DNA of 64,000 bases from Entonaema liquescens. Its lineage: Eukaryota > Ascomycota > Sordariomycetes > Xylariales > Xylariaceae. A program made the position numbers and the translations under genes. The stretch is taken from positions 496,001 to 560,000 of the forward strand of contig CADCSX010000010.1 in assembly GCA_902805475.1 (NCBI GenBank). Reading direction: 5' to 3'. A model generated the notes under the pieces. That model saw only the letters and a list, made by a program, of their open reading frames with translations. It did not search any database and had not been told where the DNA came from. Shown here piece by piece: positions 1 to 10,898 of the stretch (positions are counted from its first letter, which is position 1; every line of letters begins with the position of its first letter).

Positions 1-1663
1 CTACTCGAGGGGCGGAGGATTCCCAATGCTCACGTGGTCTACATGTGGTTTAGACGGCACATAATTAATTCGACCGTTGCTGTTCACTTACGCGCCGGCC
101 TCCACCGCCCTTCTACCGTCTTCCGTCATCCTGGCCAGCGAAACATCGAACAGGGCAACTGAAACTTGAAACATGGGGTTCACGACGAAATTTCACCGGC
201 TTAGCTGTGGGTGAGAGGCAAGACTGCAAAGCTCAAACAATCAAGGACCCCGTCGCAGCCGAAGCACAATGCTAAAATTTTATACATTACGTGCGTATGC
301 AATAAGGGTAGGATGCTTTCTTAATCTTACACTCTCATACATGCCTACCTTATACATACCATGTAGCTGCCATCGATCTTCAATGTAAAACCAAAGTGCC
401 GCGATTCCGCAGCTGCACGGAAGCCGGACGGACTCTGAAACCCGCCCCCTGCCCCCGACCCTCCCGTCTCTTCCCCTTCGACTCTTACCTACCTATAGGT
501 ATGTAGATGGGATGGATGGTCCTGGGAAAACCCGAGCCAACGTGGTGGATCTCGGAATACCACCTTGTCACTACACCACACGCGTATATCGTAGTACATG
601 TATTAGGTACTTAATGTACCTAATATGTAGGTACGTATGGACGGATAGGATGGCGTCGATCCATGCATTGCATATTGTTCACCCTGTACGTCAAATATTC
701 CACGTCCGCGGATGCGCCTGTGCCTTTCGCTTGGATACGTTGCCTATTGGCGAAGGAATCATAATTAGTAATAGGCAATTGGTGGGCTTTGCGAATAGCC
801 TAGTTGCTTTGTTACGACGTAGCGGTTAGAAACGACTTTCGTAATTCGGCGATAGCGAATTTTGCTTCGCTCTTTAGTTGCATTAATGATATTGTTGCCT
901 ACAAGTCACAATATCCCGTACCTTGTCAATACCTCCGTCACTCAAATAACATGCATGATTATTAAGTTAATAGAGGCGTTTGCATTCACTATGGGGTATG
1001 ATGCTCTAACTGCCTAATCACTAATCAACCTACCAGCCAGAACCGCCACCTCGTAGCTCTTCACATCTCATCGCCGTCGTTTTCTTGTCTCCCTAGACGG
1101 TCCTTATAAACTTAAGTTCGGAGTCGAACTTGACATTTGGCGGAAAAAAGCTCAATCTGCCGCTCGTCGTCTGCCGCTGGGGATAGCGGACACGGGAATA
1201 AAAAAAAAGGGAGTAACAGACTGAATCAAATGACAATTCAAAAAAGCCAAATAATGCCACTTTTCCCCTCTCGCTAGTTTTACAAGCATAGACCTCGAGA
1301 GGGAAGAGGAAACCACCCTTTTCACCCTCGTGCCTACGAAAGACTTTTTTTGCGTTTTCATCATTGGACAACTTTTTTTTTTCACTCTCTAGTCTTGCAA
1401 AGATGTGATTGCGATATAGACGCCAGAAAAGGAAACTGTCTTTCCTCTATGGATATGCATTAGAGCTCGTAGTAGTAGAAAGCTACCAGAGCGGGAGAAA
1501 AAGAACAAGCGAACAAAAAACCCCTTAAATGCAAATGTATAAAGATACGCAAGACGCCTTGGGTGTATATTATGCATAAGTGACTTAATCACCCTTGGGA
1601 GAAGTAGGAGAGCTATACACTTGGTTAGACATTACAGAACCAGGAGGTGGGAGTTGGCACATA
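1..1663. other. Intergenic region downstream of RPB1
   Basis: No reading frame here looks like a conserved protein. The stretch 580-640 is rich in the genome's TACCT/AGGTA low-complexity motif. The part from about 1090 to 1663 lies just beyond the RPB1 stop and probably includes its 3' UTR; it has several A/T homopolymers. The open frames here (up to 105 codons) lack domains and credible start or splice context. Confidence 0.5.
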
Positions 1664-4600
1664 CTACTTGGGGCTGGTATTGCCGCCGGCACCAGGCGTT
1701 CTAGGAGAATACTGAGGAGACTGTAACAATGTTAGCGTGGATTTAGGTATATGGTAATAAGTCAAGGACTAACCGTAGGCGAGTACTTGGGACTCGTTGG
1801 AGATTGCTGTGCTCCTGGAGCTCTGTGGAGCGGACTCGTCGGAGAATAGCCCGTAGGGGAAGTGGGCGAGTAGTTCGGCGACACAGGAGAATAACTGGGT
1901 GAAGTGGCGCCTACATGGTGAGGAGATGTAGGGCTGTACGCGGGACTTGTCGGAGAGTAACTCGGCGATGTGGGCGAGTTCATGTTGGGTGAAGAGGGAG
2001 AATAATGTCTCGGTGACGTTGGAGATGTCGGGGAGTAGACAGGTGATGTAGGACTGTAGTTCGGGCTCGACGGGCTCGCGCCTCTGAACTGCGGTGAACT
2101 AGGAGAGAATGACGGAGACGATGGGCTGAAGCGTGGTGAGCTATTGTATTGGCCTCCAATCATCGGTGACGCAGGTGAATAGCTGCCGCTAGGCGAGCTT
2201 GGGGAATAGCCTCCAGCACCGTAACTACTGAAAGGAGAAGACGGAGAAGCACCACCAGAGAACGGACTCGTGGCACCAGGGCTTCGCCCTCCGTACGGGC
2301 TTGCGCTTCCGAATCCTCCATATTCTGTTCCAAAGCCCGAAGGCGAGTCGGAGCCAGCCCCAACGATTGGCGAGAAATTGCCCATACCCATTGATGGAGA
2401 GGCCAGGGATATTCCGTAGCCGGAATCGGCCATGGGCGAACCAGTGTCGTATGGGGTCGCAGCCCCTTCGACTGAGCCTCCTTTAACAGTCATTCCCGGC
2501 ATCAAACCCATCCTGGAGTTATCTGATATAACCGTTTCAAGCATCTTCGGATCCAGGAAGACGTCGAGGTGACCTGTTCCCATAGGAGCAAGCTGGCCAA
2601 GCATGACATTTTGTGAGATTCCCCTACAATCGTCTACTTCACCCATGGCAGCCGCTTCCAGGAGAATTTCGACCGTTTCCTCGAAGGAACATCTCATCAA
2701 GGCACCGGTATCTGCTCTGTTGATACCATGTCGAGTAACAGCAGCAATGCTACCTCTGTACGTCATGACATCGACTAAGAGAGAAAGATGTCGCTCATTG
2801 ACATATGAACCGTCGAAAGCCAGCACTCGTCGCAATTCATTGAGAAGGGATTGTCGGGCGGCTTCAATACCAAAAACCTCAACAGTTTGCCATAAGTCGT
2901 TCGTGATAGTACGCTTGGCGTCTACTCCAGGAACAGCCAAAACATCTCGCAGAGCCGTACCAGTAGTGTCGAGGTACCATTCTTCACAGAGTGGGTTGTC
3001 TTTCGATTGAATGAGGGCACCGCTCTTATCAACGGCAATCTTCGTGCCCTTGTTCAAGAAAGCACGTTCAATGCCCTTGATTCCACGGAGCGTGAGGTTC
3101 TCTAAAAGATGTTCGCCCAACCGTTTCAACATTACATCGTCTTCAATGCTCTTGTCCGGGTCATCTTTGTCCTCCGGCATTGGGCGAATACGAATCACTT
3201 GTTGGTCCGCGTTGTTGTCACTGCAAATGACGGCCAGATCGGTAGGGTACTCCTCCCGGAGACGGATAGCAACATCCTCCACAGTGAGACCTTTGTCTAG
3301 CATCTTCTGCCGATCTAAAACGAAACGGAGCAACCATCGGGACTGCCTGTCAATGGGAGGCTGGTTGTCATCGGGCAATACCCAATATGACGTGACGAAA
3401 TCATCGTCTTGCTCGATCTGCGTCCTCTCAATATCGGGGTCGTAATAAATCTCAGTCATCGCGGTTACGGAACGGAGATTAGTGTGCTCAACCGCGCTAC
3501 GAAGCTTCTTCGCATGGTCCTGGGAGGTGTTACCATCTAAGTAAACCATCATTGAAGGCGTCTTGATATTGCTTGCGACATTAAGAATTTCCTTGAGACG
3601 AGGCACACCAAGAGTAACGTTCTTCGAGGAGATACCCGTAAAGTGGAAAGTGTTCAAGGTCATCTGTGTTGCGGGCTCACCAATCGACTGAGCAGCTAAC
3701 ACACCAACCATCTCGCCGGGATTTACCATTGCCCTAGACCATCGGTTTTCTAGCTCGCCAATAACGTGACGGAAAGCCAACTTATCTAGGCGGTGGTGCA
3801 CTGCGAGACGCTTGAATGCCAATCTCGAACGGAGCAAGGCCTTGAAAAGCTTTGTCGCGTTGTCATCGGCTTCTCTGGAGACATCGTCAGACCCGCGTAC
3901 TACAACCATTCGGTCTAACAAATCCTTCACTACAGGAATGACATCCTGAGGAGAGAGGTTACTTCGTCTCGCATCGTCAACTTTGAGTAGCTTTTTCGAC
4001 GACTCGATGAGACGGCCTGTGTTCAAGGGGAGTTGGAATGTTTCCTCCAGCTTCTCGGCACCCTTCTTCAGATCTCGGAGGTACTCGCGGTCTTTGCAAA
4101 TGGCTTCCCATTCCATATCCAAAAGTTCCTGAATATGTGCATCACCGATGAGATCTTGCCCGTATTCCAGAGCATCAAGCACACGCGGTCGGAGACCCTC
4201 CATTACATCGATACGATACCGTTCCTCGAAATCAACATCTCTTATGACCCAGTGATCCATTGGCTGCTTCTCAATGTGCATAGCATCAAGACCATCCTCA
4301 CCATAGATGAACTGAATGATGTCACCAAGGGAATTGCGAACTGTGCCATCGTATCGAGCAGAAACATCTTCGAGGGCCTTGACAAGACGGCGCTGGATAT
4401 AACCGGTTTCGGCTGTTTTGACAGCAGTATCAATAAGACCCTCACGACCAGCCATGGCGTGGAAGAAGAATTCCGAAGGAGTTAGGCCACGTAGATACGA
4501 GTTTTCGACGAATCCACGCGCCTCCGGCGAGTAGTCATCCTTGGTAAAGTGCGGTAAAGTTCGATATTTAAAGCCGAAAGGAATGCGCTTGCCTTCAACA

Positions 4601-6997
4601 ATCTGCTGACCGACAAGGGCAGTCATCTGTGAGATATTGATGGAGGAACCCTTCGAACCAGAACGAGCCATGACTACAGCGTTGTTGCTATCCTTCAGAC
4701 TGTTTTCAGTGGTGGTACCCGCCTTATCACGGGCAGAGTTAAGGGCCTTAGAGACTTTGCTTTCGAAAGTTTCTCGAACATTCATACCGGGAAGGGCTTC
4801 TAGCTCGTTTGCTGTTGCCTGTGCTGTCAATCGAGCCACCTCATCTTTCTGTTCGTCGATATGAACCTGAATTTTCTCAATTGTCACTTTGTCAGGAATT
4901 GTATCACCGATACCAATACTGTGACCATTGTGTAGGAGCCAGTAATTTACGACGCGCTGGCACCCATTAAGAAAAGCCATCGCGCCCTCAGGACCAAGCT
5001 CATTATAACAAAGATGAATTATACCTCCACTAGAGGCACCGACATTCTTCTTTGTAAGCAGGCCAAAGAGTAATTGTCCAGACTGGACGAGCAGCCCATC
5101 ATCTACTAGTGGGAGCCACGGCCCGCTCTGAGGCTTAGTGTAGAGACTGATCTCCTTTGGGATGATCATGCTGACAATCTGCTTTCCTGTCCAGCGAGGT
5201 CTCGGTCTGAGAATGGCAGGCTGGGGGATAACACCATCCCAGTCAGGCACCCACAACATGGCGTTGTAAACCTGCTCCTTCGTCAAGAACACATCCCGAC
5301 GACACATCTTGTACACACCAGCCAGTGTGTCCTGGACAATACCCATCAACGGACCATTACGTTGGGGCGAAACGATGTTCAAAGGCACCATGCAAAGCTC
5401 GCGGATCTCAGCCCGTGTTTCTTCAGTTTGCGGTACGTGAAGGTTCATCTCATCACCATCGAAATCGGCGTTGTAGGGTGAAGTGACAGATAGATTCAAT
5501 CGGAAAGTGGAATAAGGCATGACCTTGACTCTGTGACCCATCATAGACTCCTTGTGAAGAGACGGTTGACGATTGAAGATGATATAATCACCATCCTGAA
5601 GATGTCGTTCAACCTTCCAACCGTATTCAAGGTTGATTTGACCAGCACGCTTGTGATGTCGCAAGTCAATTCGGGACCCATCAGTCCGGACCACATATTT
5701 AGCGCCGGGATGCTCGTTGGGTCCGTTTTGAACAAGCTTATGGAGGCGAGAGATGTTGTACGGTGTGACGGTCTCGGGGTATGTTAACGTTCGTGCAATA
5801 CTCTTGGGAACACCCACTTCGTCAAGTGAGATATTCGCATCACCAGTGATGACGGTACGGGCAGAGAAATCAACACGTTTACCCATCAAGTTACCACGTA
5901 GTCGGCCTTCCTTTCCCTTTAGACGTGCTCGGATAGATTTGACTGGACGACCGCTCTTCTGAAGAGCCTGAGGTTGACCTGCTATGTCATTATCCATCAT
6001 AGTGGCAACATGGTACTGGAGTAGTTGTTGAAATTCGTCGAGGATATGAGCAGGCGCAGCTGTCTGGATTGCCTGCATGACATTACCGTTGGCACGGATA
6101 ATGTCACCCAACTTGTAGGTTAAGTCATCTTCATTTCTAAGACCTTGGCCGGTACCATCCATAGAAATACTAGGACGAACGGGGGGCGGTGGAACGGGCA
6201 ACACGGTAAGAATCATGTTCTCAGGTCGAGCATACTCTGTGTTCAAGCCCATATCTCGGCAGTCTTCATCAGTGATGCGTTTAAGGATATTGAGGACCTC
6301 ATTAGGTTTGAGTTCTTTCTTCTCATTGGCCTTCACGCCTTCTTCGTTCATCGTCTTTTGGTGGGACCATAGCTGGAGGGCCGTTTGACGGATTGCAGGC
6401 TGGAGACTGCCGCAACCACCATGGCCTTCAGTCTTCGGTTTGGTACCTGGTTCATATTCCTTGTCCTCGTCTTTCGGGGCCTCATTGCTACAAACTCTCT
6501 TGCCCTTGCAGACGACCCAGACGGCTTGGAAACGCTTCTTGGGGTCTCGGATACTCACTGCAGCTTGGAATTCTGGGTTGCTCTAGGTAGTGTCAGCATC
6601 AACAAGATTCAGGTCAACCGAGAAGTAAGAAGATACTAACTCTGTCCTCCAGAACTTTGCTACAGTAGGGGCAGACGATCTCTAGTATCTTCTTGACTTT
6701 CTTTATATAACCAGGATGATATACGGCCGTTGCCAACTCAATGTGACCAAAATGTCCATTGCATTCAGCCATAGGCTCTAAACAAGTGGCACACTTAAAT
6801 TGGCGGTCTACCGAACCAAGGCGGGGATCATTCAGACCATTCATACGGGGCTTCGTTCGGGTTTCATCCATAGTCTCGGGATAAGTGATTGCCGCAACAC
6901 TCGCTCCTTTGATCTCCTCGGGCGAGAGAAGACTGAATTGAATCTCTTTGATCTCCTTGAGGGGCGCATCAGAGTGCGCGAAATGAAGGTTCGCCAT
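1664..6997 (-). CDS. RPB1: DNA-directed RNA polymerase II largest subunit RPB1
   Basis: Catalytic largest subunit of nuclear RNA polymerase II, which makes mRNA. Three exons read on the minus strand: 6641-6997, 1774-6582 and 1664-1720, with introns 6583-6640 and 1721-1773; together 1740 residues, normal for the family. The N-terminal zinc-binding clamp (CATCLEPMAECNGHFGH, CPYC) is followed by the active-site NADFDGDEMN motif near residues 489-498, whose aspartates bind the catalytic magnesium. The bridge-helix/trigger-loop stretch (AAQSIGEPATQMTLNTFHFTG) lies further on. From about residue 1500 the protein becomes a Ser/Pro/Tyr-rich C-terminal domain with a minority of exact YSPTSP heptads and many degenerate units, as in other Pezizomycotina. 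The last intron splits a heptad (YSPT|SPQ), and the final exon gives a short tail ending TSPK. The start ATG gives the conserved N-terminus. Confidence 0.97.
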
Positions 6998-8017
6998 CTT
7001 GATAGATTTGTTAATGGACGAAAATTAATGGTTAGGATTGTAGTTTGATGAAAATTTTTGATGATCGCGTTGAAAGAGTGGTTTTGGTTAATGCGCGAAG
7101 TTCGCAAAGGCCTGATCGAAATGAGAGTATGGTGAAGAAAAAAAAAAAAAAAGGTTAGGTGTATTATTCCGTCGGATCGTGACTCGTAAACGTGGTGACA
7201 ATGTCGGCCTGAACAGGTGAATTATTTATGACCAGCGGTAAAATGCACGATAAAAGTGCTTGTTGATACAAGAATGGCGCTGGAGGGCCGTTTTTCCAAC
7301 CAGGCCAGAGGCCCTCGGAACACGATTAGAACCGTTCCAGCGCGCGCGCAGGTCGAAAAAAATCGCGATGATCGAAAAATCACTGGGAGAACGCGATGGT
7401 CAATTTCGGACAGTCACAGGAAGGGGACTGATGTGGTATCCGGAGCGCGTCGTGATGTTCCGTCAATCGTAAGATTGTTGTTATGGTTATGAGAAGCCTT
7501 TCTTGGAAGGAGTTGAGAGGACTAAGGAATAGTGAGGCAGAACCGCCACGAGTTATGCGCTAAACCAGAATTGGAACAATGGGTCTTCGGAAGCAAATTT
7601 CTCCATGCGGCTGATCGAGACTGGAATTGGCTAAGTACCTTCAGTACTAGGTACCTGGTACTTACCACCTTCAGAGGTACCTACCCCTATGCGAAACATG
7701 TACCTAGGGAAACTACTTCCTCCCCCCACACAAAGCTTGCTTGACGCCAAAGGCTTGGTGTAGCTTCAAAGTCGCAGGTAGCCCAAAAATTTAAGATTTC
7801 CAGGTTATGTAGATCAATGCATAATGCCTCTCTGACGCAAGAATTTTGTTTAAGGTTTGCGGGTGTGACCTTGGCGAGGAAAAAAAAAAAAATTTGCAGA
7901 TAGGTACCTGATGAGTCAAGTCAACTGCCAGCAAGTGCTTGCATTCCACCAAGAACCAACACATCAATTTGCACTCCATTAGGGAAGTACCCGTTTACCT
8001 CTTAAATGCGTACCTTA
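6998..8017. promoter_or_regulatory. RPB1 upstream region
   Basis: About 1 kb upstream of the RPB1 start on the minus strand, presumably holding its promoter and 5' UTR. A long A-run lies at 7138-7152 and a GTACC-rich low-complexity patch at 7634-7705. No clear TATA box or conserved open frame was seen. The region ends at the left end of the inverted-repeat element at 8018. Confidence 0.4.
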
Positions 8018-8049
8018 GCGCGCGGGGGGGGTATTTGAAAATGCTTACA
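8018..8049 (+). repeat. Left terminal inverted repeat
   Basis: Matches the reverse complement of 8732-8763 almost perfectly: the outermost base differs and the G8 tract and following AT-rich half are identical. Confidence 0.85.
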
Positions 8050-8360
8050 GTGATAATATTAACCTTGAAAATTCTTATATAAAAATATTAAAAAATAAAT
8101 TGATTTTAATTTTTAAAAATCATTACTGCAATTATATTAAACGCAAAAAAATATTAAAAAATATAATTATTTTATTATATAATAATTTTATTTTTATAAT
8201 ATTTTTTTAATTTTTTAATATAATATTACGGATATAAATATATTAAAATGAAAATCATTTTCGAATAGTCATCATTTCAAGTTCGGCCCCGCTTGAAGGA
8301 TACTACATTCGTAAAGTAAAGGTTATATACGTCAATTTTGAACCTTTACATAATCAGTGT

Positions 8361-8507
8361 TATTAAGCAATTAGCTCAACGGATTGGCCACCCGTTGAGT
8401 TGATTAGTAAATGCGCTAGTTAAACCTTTTAAAAGATTATTTCTTTCTAATAAAGGTCATGCGTTCGAACCTCACTTATCCCCGTAATCCTCAAGTTCCT
8501 TTTTTTT
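8361..8507 (+). ncRNA. tRNA-like / RNA polymerase III-like unit inside the TIR element
   Basis: An A-box-like stretch (TTAGCTCAACGG, 8371-8382), a B-box-like stretch (GCGTTCGAACC, 8461-8471) and a run of eight T (8500-8507) occur in the right order and spacing for a polymerase III unit. The sequence does not fold into a proper tRNA: the acceptor strands do not pair, and the T-stem halves on either side of TTCGAAC are not complementary. It is therefore a tRNA relic or SINE-like promoter rather than a working tRNA gene. An 8-bp inverted repeat (CTCAACGG/CCGTTGAG) lies in the D-arm position. Confidence 0.4.
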
Positions 8508-8731
8508 ACTTTATACTTATCTATACCTATCTATACTACGTATATACTATGACGCAATCGTATCCTTTTTCAAAAGCATATTATAATTTCAAAATCATTT
8601 CAACTTGAAATGATTATATATTGTAAGTATGTTATGTATATAAACCCATGTTTAATACGAAAACTATTCAATAAACGATCGTTTCATTTGCATGCTCATG
8701 TGAATCCATTTCAGTAAGTTGATATTATTGC

Positions 8732-8763
8732 TGTAAGCATTTTCAAATACCCCCCCCGCGCGG
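8732..8763 (-). repeat. Right terminal inverted repeat
   Basis: Inverted copy of 8018-8049, with the same C8/G8 tract and the GTAAGCATTTTCAAATA segment. Confidence 0.85.
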
Positions 8764-8842
8764 TAAGGTAGGTACCTAGCGGGTAAGGTACCTTAGGTAC
8801 TTCGTGCCTCATGTACCTAGGTACCTAGGTACGTTAGGTAAT
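8764..8842. repeat. GTACCTAGGTAC low-complexity cluster
   Basis: Dense overlapping AGGTACC/TACCTAGG units next to the right end of the TIR element. The same motif family recurs in spacers across the window. Confidence 0.7.
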
Positions 8843-9029
8843 CAGCAAATCGGTACTCTGCCTAGCATCAATTCAACTTCTTTAAAATACCTATTGGCGC
8901 ATCGTAAAACGGCCAGTTTTGTGACTAACTTGTATTTCAACAGCATTCAATTAATTCGTTTCATTCGATGGTTTTTTTCAATACTAGGGAATTCATTTCA
9001 TTAAGAAACTACCAGAAGATATTACTAGC

Positions 9030-10511
9030 TTATTTCTTTCTACCCCTCGTGCCTTTCGTAGCTGTTTTCTTGCCTCCAGCCGTCTTTTCTTCGTCCGCTG
9101 CTTCGCCCTCGTGGCCTTCGCCTAAGCTTCTCCGCCGCACCGTTCCTGTTGACACTGCGACAAACTCCTCCTCGCTATCGCTCTCGCCAAGATTAAATAG
9201 TACAGGCATTCGGAACTCTATACCATCCACTTCCTCGTGGTATCCCTTACTCGGGTCCGAAGTTAATACATCGATATCCTCGTCTTCCCTATCTAATCTG
9301 CGCTTGTTAATCTCCTCTTGCGGGTGGATGTCGAATTCGTCCTCTCGTTCTATATACTCTACGTTCTCCTCGACCTCAACAAAATCTGGTGCCAACGCCG
9401 ACCAGCGCTGCGGCGTAGTCACCGACCATATGTAGATGCGGCCGGTTTCGAGTCCGCAGGCGGCTAGTACAGCTCGGTGCGGATGCCATTCTATAACCCC
9501 TTGCTCTTCCTTGGGCCCCTCTAGCATTCGTACCAGACTACCGTGATTCCGCTCCCATATATACAGTTCGTGATTGTTATACGTAGAAGCAGCCACATAC
9601 TCTCCGGTGGCACTGAATGTGACATGGTTCCAAGAAAGCCTGTTAACAACATCCTGGAACTTGTGTTCCAATGGCATCTGTATCGTATCTGGATCAAGGT
9701 CCTCTGCTGATAGATTTGGTACGTGGAAGGTTCTGATAATGCGATCTTGTGAATTGACCAGTAATTCGCGACCGGATCCTGTAAGGCGTAGTGTAGTCAC
9801 AACCGAACTGCATATCTTCTCTGACCATATGATCTCGCGGCTGGTCGCGTCTACAATATTGATTCGCCCCTTGTTCGTACCGGCCAGGATATGGTCACCC
9901 GCTGCTGTCCACACAGTAACAGTTGTCATTTGTTTAGCGTCTTCTTTCGCCTGTTTCTCCTTCGTCGCTGCATCGGCATCGGCATTGGCTCGTTTCGGCG
10001 CGGAAGGAAGGGTATGTTTGATATCGCTCGGGCCGCTCACGTCAACAATAGAAGGGGCTTCGTCGAATACGGACGCAACGAAAAGGTTACTATAATAGTT
10101 GTTATGGTCAGCGCCTATACATATTAGATCGTAAACACAGGGTAATCCTCACTGATTCCAAGGGTGTAAATCCGCCGTGTAGATGGGAGCGCGAAAGCGC
10201 ACCTCTCGATATCTCGTCCCATCTTGAAGATCCCACAAAACAGCTCTCCAACCTTGACAGGCAGAGAGCAGATAGCGCCCACATCTGGACCAGCTAAGCG
10301 AAGTTATTGCCGCTCTATGACCTCTCAACTTCCGTGCCACGCCCATCGTCTCAAGGTCCCAAACAACGACAGTGCCATCGACGCGACCCGAGGCCAAATA
10401 GTCGCCTCGGCGATTGAAGCGGAGACATGTTGTATGACCGGACCGGATCGTATTTGTGATGTTCTCGGGGTAGTCCTGGAGTAGGTAGTCGTCGGAAAGT
10501 AGTAGATTCAT
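9030..10511 (-). CDS. SWD1: COMPASS complex WD40 subunit SWD1 (RbBP5 family)
   Basis: WD40-repeat subunit of the Set1/COMPASS histone H3 lysine 4 methyltransferase, acting in the nucleus. Two exons on the minus strand, 10153-10511 and 9030-10089, with a 63-bp intron (10090-10152), give 472 residues. The N-terminus (DYPENITNTIRSGHTTCLRF) followed by WD repeats (DGTVVVWDLE, GHRAAITSLSWS, GWRAVLWDL) is the family signature. Splicing joins LHPWN to HNLFVASVFDEAP, the conserved blade-to-blade sequence. The C-terminal third is acidic (EVEENVEYIEREDEFDIHP) as in RbBP5, and ends in a basic GKK/RGRKK tail. The start overlaps by two bases the end of a 115-codon open frame upstream, and THG1 is transcribed divergently from 388 bp away. 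Confidence 0.93.
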
Positions 10512-10898
10512 GTCGGCGCGTTCATGTTTTGCGGCTCGGGAAGGGATATTGGTTTGCGTATGAGGTGTTTATTAGGTGTGTAGGCATACATATAAGAGAG
10601 CCAAGCGATTGTCAAATGAACATTGCAATTTAAAGTTGTAATTGTATCAAACTTAAATTCATCTTCCGTCAAATACAGATAATGATAGAAGCAGGCACCT
10701 TCGTAGCCTTGCAGTTCATGCAGATAGTTCGCAGGGATCTTGACAGGTACTTCCCAGATGTCTCCACTATGTCTCCACTCTGAGACAACCCTAGTAGTAA
10801 GTACCAATGTACCTTTATATGTGCAATCTTCGACCAGCATCTGAACATAAATCATTCACACCGGACCACTGATATTCGAACCGGAGATAGAGGTTAGG
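10512..10898. promoter_or_regulatory. Divergent SWD1/THG1 intergenic promoter region
   Basis: Only 387 bp separate the two divergent start codons, so this region must serve both genes. It also carries a minus-strand open frame of 115 codons (10508-10855) whose TGA overlaps the SWD1 ATG. That frame resembles no family I know and may be an upstream ORF or chance. Confidence 0.55.

Larger units (their letters stand above)
8018..8763. mobile_element. 746-bp non-autonomous TIR element (MITE-like), possible TA target duplication
   Basis: The ends are inverted copies of each other. The left end (8018-8049) and the right end (8732-8763) share a 31-32 bp terminal repeat containing CGCGCG, a run of eight G, TATTTGAAAATG and CTTACAG; similarity continues weakly about 12 bp inward (AATAATAT-like). 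TA flanks both sides (8016-8017 and 8764-8765), consistent with a TA target-site duplication. The interior is extremely A/T-rich (about 8050-8240) and holds no open frame of 60 codons, so the element could not move without a transposase from elsewhere. It also contains a polymerase III-like unit (separate entry). A Tc1/mariner-type MITE is the simplest reading; the superfamily is an inference. Confidence 0.75.

Noticed and set aside
2603..3445. Long plus-strand frames opposite RPB1
   Set aside because: Antisense shadows of the RPB1 coding sequence.
8361..8507. A true tRNA gene
   Set aside because: Acceptor and T-stem do not pair, so only a Pol III-like relic is claimed.
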